Shown here: positions 43,876 to 52,800 of the stretch, one piece after another | Numbering within the stretch: position 1 is the stretch's first letter | Layout: each line of letters begins with the position of its first letter | From: Cydia pomonella | Taxonomy: Eukaryota; Arthropoda; Insecta; Lepidoptera; Tortricidae | Assembly: GCF_033807575.1 (NCBI RefSeq) | Contig: NC_084728.1 | Span: 11,029,331-11,093,330, forward strand | DNA: 64,000 nt | Direction of reading: 5' to 3' | Position numbers and translations under genes: made by a program | The notes under the pieces: model-generated | The model's database searches: none | Seen by the model: only the letters and a program-made list of their open reading frames with translations | Told to the model about the DNA's origin: nothing

Positions 43876-46800
43876 TTAGAAGAATTTCTTCGCTTGCGCT
43901 TCTTTTCTTTCTCTGAAAAAGATTAAAATTGTATTGTTATTGTTTGCATATATATGAACTTCTCGTCAATTTTATAATGAGATTTTCTACGTATTACAGA
44001 TATAGTAAAGAAAGAAGATCGAATCAATTGAATGTAAGAAAAATAAAATCACAATTCAAGTCGTGATCAATATAACATTTCTAAACATATTCTGATCAAT
44101 TTAGCCAAAGCGAATTTTAAATAGAGGTGATTGTCAAAGAAAACTTTGTAGCCACAGTAAATTTACTGGCATCTTTCGACACATGATTAAAACTTTTAGA
44201 ACGCCATTTGACTTTGATCCTTATTCTTTCACTGATATGTGATAAATTGTTAAATATAAAAAAAGCGGCGCCATCTTACCGGGCAGAACCTAAAGTTTAT
44301 GGCGCCATCGCTCGAAACGATACTGTCATACCTTTGGCCTTTGATCCATTAGATGGCGCCACTTTTTGATATATAACAAATTTAACACGTATCAGTGAGA
44401 GAATAAGGATCAAACTCAAATGGCGTTCTTAAAGTTTTAATCATGTCTTTGATTTAATTAATTTTTCTTCTTCTTCTGAGCCTACTCGAGTCCACTGCTG
44501 GACATATGCCTCTTTCATGGATTTCCATACGTTCTGTATGCGGCGGTTCTATGCCAGGTCGGCCCTGCCGTCTTACTAATGTCGTTCCACCATCTGGCTC
44601 GTCGTTTTCCATCACTTCGGAATAATATATACTAAGAAAATCATACACATTTTGAAAGTTGCATCCATTTTATCATAAATCAACATATCCGTTTTATGTT
44701 GATTTTCTCTTTAGGGTGCAACCACGCAAACGATACACAACACAAATAATATCTTCTGTTAAATGTATTCAAATTTATGTATATAATGTACTTAAGCTAC
44801 TAGTTACAATTAGGTCCTAGCCATACTTCAAAGATTGTATATACTCGAGAATTTGGGACGGGTACCGCCGTGGCCGGGGGCCTAGAGGCCTGGAGGCCTA
44901 GAGGCCGAGGACATTCGCCGCGTCAGCTGAACATCGGTTCGATTCCGGTCTCGGCCACTGGAGGGCTTGATCACTGTTTACTTAGTATACTTACTTGTAG
45001 AGGTTGTAAAGGAACATGACGACGAGTTGCGACGTGACCACCATTACTAGGGCGGTGAGTCCCACGCAATTGGGCGTCGGACACGACGTCTGAGCCGACG
45101 CGTGCGCCGGGGAGGATATCCTGCAACAGAAGAGACAATGTTGCTGTAAAAGTTAGGTTTGGTTTGCTTTTTAATTTAAGATTAGTCAAAAGCCTTTGAC
45201 TGCGTTGATCATTAAGTATACTTTAAAAACTGCAATTATATCAGTATTGGTGTGAACCTATACAAAAAATAACGGTATATTAAGCTCTATATCCAGAGAA
45301 TGGTATATTTATTTTACCATAGAACGAGGAAAATGTAGGGGTATTAAACTTGGAGTGCCCCAAGGAAGTGTGTTGAGAGCTTCATTGTTTATTTATTTTA
45401 AACATTATTACACAAAAAGCAACACGAAAAGGAGCGCTTAATGCTATGAGGCGTTATCTACCAGTCAACCTTAGAAACCATCATTCTAGATATATTAACG
45501 ATACATACCTCTGTGCGACTCCGTTGACAGTCTGCTGCACTTGTTGCAGACTATCTCTCATCTCGGCCAGGAACTGCGGGTTGATGGCCGTCCCGCTCGC
45601 ACCCCCGCCGGCCGCCGCCCCCGCCCCGCCCGCCGCCGCGATGCCGTCCGCCTTGCGAGACACTTCGATTATGAACCCTCTGGCGAACAAATAAGGTTTA
45701 TACAATAAATAATAATTTAATACTATAAGATATAATAATATCACAATGGTGTAATAACACAAGCTTATATTTATATGGAAACATCCATGATGTAACGATA
45801 AAACTAGTAATTGGCAAGAGATCTCCGGCCGGGGTACGGGGAGAAAAATCTCTATCTAGAGGGGTGCTTTATTCTTAAACCCTTAACAAATATATATGGA
45901 TTTAAAAGTGGAAAAATTACTGTCTTGGGCGAGACTTGAACTCACGGCCTCTGGATCGATACTCCAGCGCTCTGCCATCTGAACCACCAAGACCTCATCC
46001 ATAGGCAGCAAATTTTCCACCATATGGGTCTAGGGGACCCTAGCGACATCTACCGTAAGAACGTTACACTTCTTAGACGGCTACCGGAGTTCCAAGTCAT
46101 ATTGGAAATTCACCAGTAACGATGTGCTACCCATACTTAGTTGTTACTAAGACAGTAATTTTTCCACTTATAAATATATTCTAAGTTTAATAGCATCGTT
46201 CGCAGACGTTTCTGCTTGCCAAAAACTCATTTATATATATATATATATATGGCTTTTTATTGGCCGGAAATATCTGTTCTAGGTAAACGACAGGTTCAAC
46301 GATATTATACATAGAAAGATATAATGATATGAGCAAAAGATATGTCATGAGAGATTTAAGAAACAGATAATTATGTTCCATCGCGGAGAAAATACTAGAA
46401 CGAAAATACTAATATATGAAGGTGCAGTTAGTTCGTGTTCATCCTCACTCTCACGGAAGGGCGGGCCCGGGTGCGCGGATATCATGTTTTTAATTTAAAA
46501 AATTGCACGTTGAAATGAATAAAAAAGTAATCGATACGTTTCCACGAACATGATATTGCCGATTTTTAGGAACAATTTTCATATTTTCAACTTTTGTGTA
46601 TAATTTGTTACAAATTTTGAAGCGCATTTTAGATCCACGTTCGTAATTTTTTTCTATCGAACGAAAGTCAAAAACTCAGAATTCGAATCGATACAAGCTC
46701 TCGAAAGAGGCCTCCAGATTGATAAATAAATTTATGGCAGCCGTATTGTGATAAAAAATAGCGCAGCGACTTTTATGAAATCCGTTTTCAAACCGCAACT

Positions 46801-49800
46801 TAATAAAGAGCGTGTTATTTATTTATTATTTATTGTTACATACAAAATTTGTACAGCATCACAGTGAAAACTAAGGCATTATACAAATTAATTAATAGAA
46901 GACAAAGTATATACAAGAAATAACAGGAACATAATAAAATCAAGTGACATCCAGAGTTTCACAATACAGGGTGAATATACAAAAGTTGGGTAACTTTTAG
47001 GGATATTTTGTTTACGGTATCTTTTTAATAAAATTCCTACAAATTCGGGTTTATAGGATACTTAATCTAATGAATAATATTGCTTGTGTTCAGGCCAGTC
47101 ACTTTTTCAAGTAGATTCCGAGATATTTCGATTTTTCTGAATTTGACTGCCAGGGGACTGACGAGGGTGACGTAGTACTGACAAAAACCAAAACTTCATA
47201 AGATTATGTAATGAAATTTATTACGATTTAGAAGATATCTCTTAGAATCTAATAATGGCACATATTTTGAGTCTTAATTGACTTAAGTAACTATTAAAAA
47301 CTATTAATATGTAATCATGTAAGAAAAAAAACTATCTCCACCTTTATAACAGCTTTTGGAAATTTTTAATAACATTATATTACTTAATTTACACTACTTC
47401 GAAGTAGTTTATTTTAACATTATATATAACTTTTTTTTATCCTTATGCCTCCTTATTTTAGTGTAGTTTCTTCTAATTAAATTTTAATAACTTCTCCGAG
47501 AAGGGCTTTCTTCACTAATTCCTTCTTTTAGTAATGTCTTCACTTATTTCTTCAATTTTGGTTTTTGGAGTTTTTTCAACAGATTGTACAACTTTCTTTA
47601 ACTGCTTTTTAACTCGTTTATATTTTTGACGCTGAGTTTGGTTCTCAGTTATGCTACCATTTCTTCCATCTTTTTAAATTGTTTATTTTTGGACTTTCTG
47701 TGTCTTTCGCTTCTCTTCTGCTCTTTGGTCTTCGTTAATAATAGGTCTAACTAGTCCATAACAGTAAAACAAACCTAATTTCACTGGCTAACTCCAACAA
47801 AGTCATACTTAGTTGGGTACCAGGGCACTCCGACATTAACGGAAACGAGGAAGTGGACGAACTTGCTAGAAAGGGCGCAGACACACCCCTGGTCGGCCCA
47901 GAACTGTTCTGTGGAATCACAAAACGGGATGCATATTCTCTGCTCAGCAACTTAGAAAAAACAAGAGCAATCGATTGGTGGAAGTTCGTCAAAGGACAAG
48001 AACACTGGAAAGCTCTAATCCAAGGCTTTAACAGCAAAAGTGCTAAGCTTTTAGGGCTTTAAAGACACAAAACCTGCGCGGTGACTAGAATATTGACTGG
48101 ACACTGTAAGTTGAAGAAACACGTGTTTCAAATTGGAAAGAAACAAGATGCGCCATGCAGGTTTTGCCAGGAGTCCAAGGAGACCTGCAATGCACATTTT
48201 CTGTTCCTGCGGACCACTAATGTCAAAAAGAAGTACCTACTTAGGGCGGCATGTATGGTGAAACTCTATGAGGTACAGAAAATAACGGCCCAAAGAATCT
48301 GGAACTTCCTGGATGCCACGGGCATTAGTAATGAACTTTAAAGGGCCGTCACAATAGATCACTCGACGTGGCACTTAAAGGCCCGCAACACCCCAATGAT
48401 AAAAATAATAATAGGTCTCATTTCTTTACCAACTATTGCTCGTGCTTCATCGTCAGTAGTTCAATGAGTATTCTGGCATACAAAATCAGTAGTACGTTTA
48501 ATTGCTGTTTTTTTTTTGCCTGTACTTTGCCATATTTTCGCCATTTTTTTCAGGCAATCGTGTCATTTCTGTTACATTTTTTTCTTTGCCCCTTCTCCTT
48601 TTTTTAAGTACTGCAACCTTTGTATCTCTTTGTATTCGGCTAACTTAATAGGGTCGGTTTTGATTCTAACTAAGCGAGCTTTTTCGGCTTCTCTTTTCTT
48701 TCTTAATATATCTTCTCTATCCTTACACATATTTCGTTTTTTTTAGGAGACGGCATGATGTTTAAACTGAAATAAGTGAAAATAAATGCTTTAACACAGG
48801 CTAAATGTCAGTACTCTGGAAGCCCGTCAGTTCTATGGCGCAATATCAGACAAGGGACTGACGAAAAAGACATGAAATTGAGGTTATCATTAGAAGCAAT
48901 GTTTGTTTTGATATATTCGAATATCACCAAGCTACATTTTAAATAATCAAAGCTAATTATGTATAAATTAAAATATAACACAGGTTTACAGGGAAATAAT
49001 AACTCACCATAGGACTGAAATTTTGACTGGATTCGCACGTGTTCACATGACAAAAACAACGCTAGCACTGGCACAGTAACGGCAGCCGTAAAATGGCGCG
49101 GACTGCAGCTAACTTTACTACTAACGATAAAATTTAACACGGATTTGAATTTGAGTCGACAATATTTAGCGGAAAATTCAAATTCGAACAACACACAGCG
49201 GACTGACGAATAAAACTGAACACAAAGTTTGTTTTTATATTAACAACAACGGTAAGAATATTATATTATAAAAGTTGTGATATACATTGTTAACTACATC
49301 ATAGCTTATAGTGAAATTGTAAGTTTGCTTAAATTAAAATTAATATTGAACACACAAGCACTTTATTGCGCGTTTTTGGGATTGTGACATGCCAAAGTAC
49401 TGACGTTTTGAGCATATATTGTGGAAATTTATAAACTTGCATTTAAAATGAATAGCTGAAATTGAGTGACCAAATAAAAGGCATTTAAATGTTTTAAAGT
49501 AAAATTAAAAATATATACAAAATATAATAACACATCGTTATTTTGTCTTATGACATTGAGTTACCCAATTTTTGTATAATCACCCATCTGACATGTCCGA
49601 CATATATTTGTCCAGGGAGTTGCAAAAATATCACTTTCTGGTGGCCATGACAGAAGCGAGTTCAGTGCTCGCACGGCCTGAGAGTTTCTGTGCGCCACAG
49701 TGCGTGTGGTCGGGACTGCCAAGAGATTGATTATATATTATTTGTTGTAGTATAGAATAGAATAATTTTTATTCGTAGACACAAAAGAGATACATTAAAT

Positions 49801-52800
49801 TACATGATATAACAAAAACAAAGGTAGTATAAAGTGCCACGAAATGGCCTCATCTCTGCATGTTGCTGGTGGCTTCCAGCGCTGATCTTCCGATGAGACC
49901 ATCAAGTGAGGAAAATCACGAAAGGTAGCAGACAAGAAGAAAGACATAAAATAATATAGAGTGAATAAATTGAAAAATACATAAAAGATAACGACTAAAT
50001 TGAGTAAAGATTATTTTTATATCAAGCGTCGTAAACATAACACTGTATCGGTGTATAGTGTTGTATGTGTACTGACTTGAGCTCGGCGATGGTGTTGATG
50101 ATGAGCTGGTTGTTGGCCACCAGCGCGTCCCAGTCGGCCCGCGCCACCGGCAGCCCACCCATCTGCATCTGCAACAAAAATTAAATAACATATAACATAC
50201 TCATACTGTTGTGTTCCTGCCGGTGAGTAAGGTTGCCAAAGCTCAACGAGGGGGGACGGGGGGGGGGACGGGGGGGTTTAGGGTCGGCAACGCGCATGTA
50301 GCTCCTCTGGAGTTGCAGGCGTACATAGGCTACGGAGACTGCTTACTATCAGGCGGGCCATATGCATGTTTGCCACCGACGTAGTATTAAAAAAAATTAT
50401 CTAGGCCCCTTATAGTATATTAATGACCATGAAGGGTTTTTCCGTTGTCTAATTCATTAAAAATACGACATCTAGGGATACAGGGTGGAATACTCACAGG
50501 GGCCTGTCCGGGCTGTTGCTGGGCTATGGGCTGTCCTTGGGCGTGTGTGTACACAGCTGATAACATGGACAAAGAGTTCATCTGCTTGCCGATCACCTGA
50601 CACAAATGAAACATATATTATATTCATAAAAAAATACATTATTAACAAATAGGGTTATTTAGTTATTTGAGTGTACGAATGTAAAAAATTGCGCCTCCCT
50701 AAGATGTCTTCTTCTTCTTCGTGTTCTTCCAGCATTTTGCCACGGTTCATCGGAGCCTGGGGTTCGCTTGGCGACTAATCCTAGTAAAATAGGCGAAGGT
50801 ACTAGTTTTTACGAAAGCGACTGCCATCTGACCTTCCAACCCAGAAGGTAAATTAGGCCTTATTGGGATTAGTCCGGTTTCCTCGCGATGTCTTCCTACA
50901 CCGAAAATCGACTGATAAATATCAAATAATGTTTTGTTCATAAGTTCCCAAAAACTCATTGGTACGAGCCGGGGTTTGAACGCGCGACCTCCGGATTGCA
51001 AGTCGCACGCTCTTACCGCTAGGCTACCAGCGCCTCTCTGAGCTGTGTAAATAAAAAGGATTGAATAAAAAGATTCGCTCGCTTCTAGCAAGCTTCGGTA
51101 GCTCAGTCGGTTAAGAGCGATCGGACCGGTGTTCCGAAAGGTGGCAAGTTCGAGTCTTGCCCAGAGCGGTCATTTTTTTTTAAATTTTTGTTTAATGTAA
51201 AAATTCGTACGAATATCAGATAGTCGGGTGGTCGTTTGACTTACGTTTGAGTAAAATGCACTCACCTCATCCACTTTCTTGTTGAGTTCCCTGAGCACGT
51301 CGTGGATCTGGCCCTGGCCCTGGAAGATCTGCCGGAGTTCCCGCTGCCCGTCCGACTCGAACCAGTCCTCGAACTCGCCCTCCTTGTCGCGCACCTACGG
51401 GCAGGGAGAGACAGCAATACAATACAATGCTATTCGGTAACAACATCTATCAATTTATGGTGTCCATTCAGCAGTTTCCCTTCGTCAAATATCGTCATCC
51501 ATTAAAAAAAGGTACTTTGCGACGGTTTGTGTTGTAAATAAAAAAATACCCAGGTGTGCCTATAAGTACTCGTTCTAAAAATCCCTCGATTTCTTTAAAT
51601 GCTATATTTGTTGAATTTTGGCGAATGAGTCGTGTCATGTGCTATTTTCAACTCAAATAAAAAAAAATCTTTATTTCGTAAGACACATATGATCACAATT
51701 TTACGTATTAAATAAGTTGCCGTTTCTTTAGATCCGGATACGTCCTTACACTACGTCCAAAACAGAGGTATGGGCATATTGTGAATGTCATCTTGCTTTA
51801 TGTGGTAGGGCACAGCCAGCGGATGTCATTCCAGATCTAGAGCTGAGCCCAACTGGGGAAGTACCTCCACCTTACAGAAAACAGCAGCCAAATAACATTA
51901 GACCCTACTCATGGTGTTGTGTTCCTGCCGGTGAGTAAGGTTGCCAGGGCTCAACGAGGGTTCGGAGTGTTAGGGTCAGCAACGCGCATGTAACACCTCT
52001 GGAGTTGCAGGCGTACATAGGCTACGGAGATTGGTTACCATCAGGCGGGCCTTATGCTTGTTTACCACCGACGTAGTATATTTAAAAAAATGACAAGTTT
52101 AATCATTGTAATTTTATTGTCATGCCACTTCCCAGAATTTATCGCATTATTATGAGACACAAATCGCCGGCCGGACACTAGGTGTTATCTGACACCTTGT
52201 TAACACTTTGATCGCCAAAGACGTCAACTGACGCGCGTGGCTACAGCCTAAAATCAACCTTCGTGCATTCCGACAAGGCTCACAATGACGCGCCGACGAT
52301 ACGATAAGCGTGACGTTCAATGGATTAACGTTCTAAGTCCTAGGTGTACCTCATCAGGGTGTTCCTTCCTGTAATCCTCCTTCTGCTGATCAAGTTTGCG
52401 TTGATACTCTTGGTACTCCTGTGAGAGCTTCTGTTGCTCATCGTTGCTGATTTGCTGGCCACCTGCAACAATCACGTCGAAACTGTATTAATTCGAACAT
52501 AGATCCTGGTCACGGCACCAAATTGTAACAAACTTCTCAATAGATTTGGTCGAACCAATATATATATATATATAGACCTTCCAATAAGCACCTGGTGTCC
52601 CCACCAAGACGAGACAAATGGTAAAAAGTAAAGGTAAAAGGTCATATTATCGAAATATAATTTTAAGCTAATTATTAAAGCAAGCCTTTCCCATAAAGGG
52701 ACAATGGTATTCCGGACCTTTGAGAGGCGTGTGCGGAGCTGAAGCCGACACGTAGAGGCCCTATTGATACTTTAATGAAATGTGAGGGGTACACCGAGAG

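Larger units (their letters stand above)
46967..49587. mobile_element. About 2.6 kb DNA transposon-like element with CAGGGTG ends
   Basis: The left end GGGTGAATATACAAAAGTTG GGTAAC is mirrored at 49556-49585 by GTTACCCAATTTTTGTATAA TCACCC. Internally the motif ACTGACGA (or close variant) recurs at about 47160, 48855, 49202 and 49400, possible subterminal protein sites. A decayed basic ORF is on the minus strand (48498-48730). A 657-bp LINE fragment is inserted at 47749. The superfamily was not identified. Confidence 0.6.

Noticed and set aside
45922..45993. A functional tRNA gene
   Set aside because: The cloverleaf is good, but it has an odd anticodon, lies within a foldback element and extends into a SINE-like body. 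Listed as tRNA-like only.
48808..49194. 128-codon minus-strand frame as a transposase
   Set aside because: No catalytic motif or helix-turn-helix is visible; AT-rich Phe/Ser/Leu text typical of non-coding DNA.
50747..51091. 114-codon minus-strand frame as a small protein
   Set aside because: It lies wholly on a tRNA-derived SINE with A and B boxes and a GAA-rich tail.
51092..51167. A functional tRNA-Thr
   Set aside because: Position 33 is not T, there is an extra base before the anticodon arm and an acceptor mismatch, and a second diverged copy exists at 28062.
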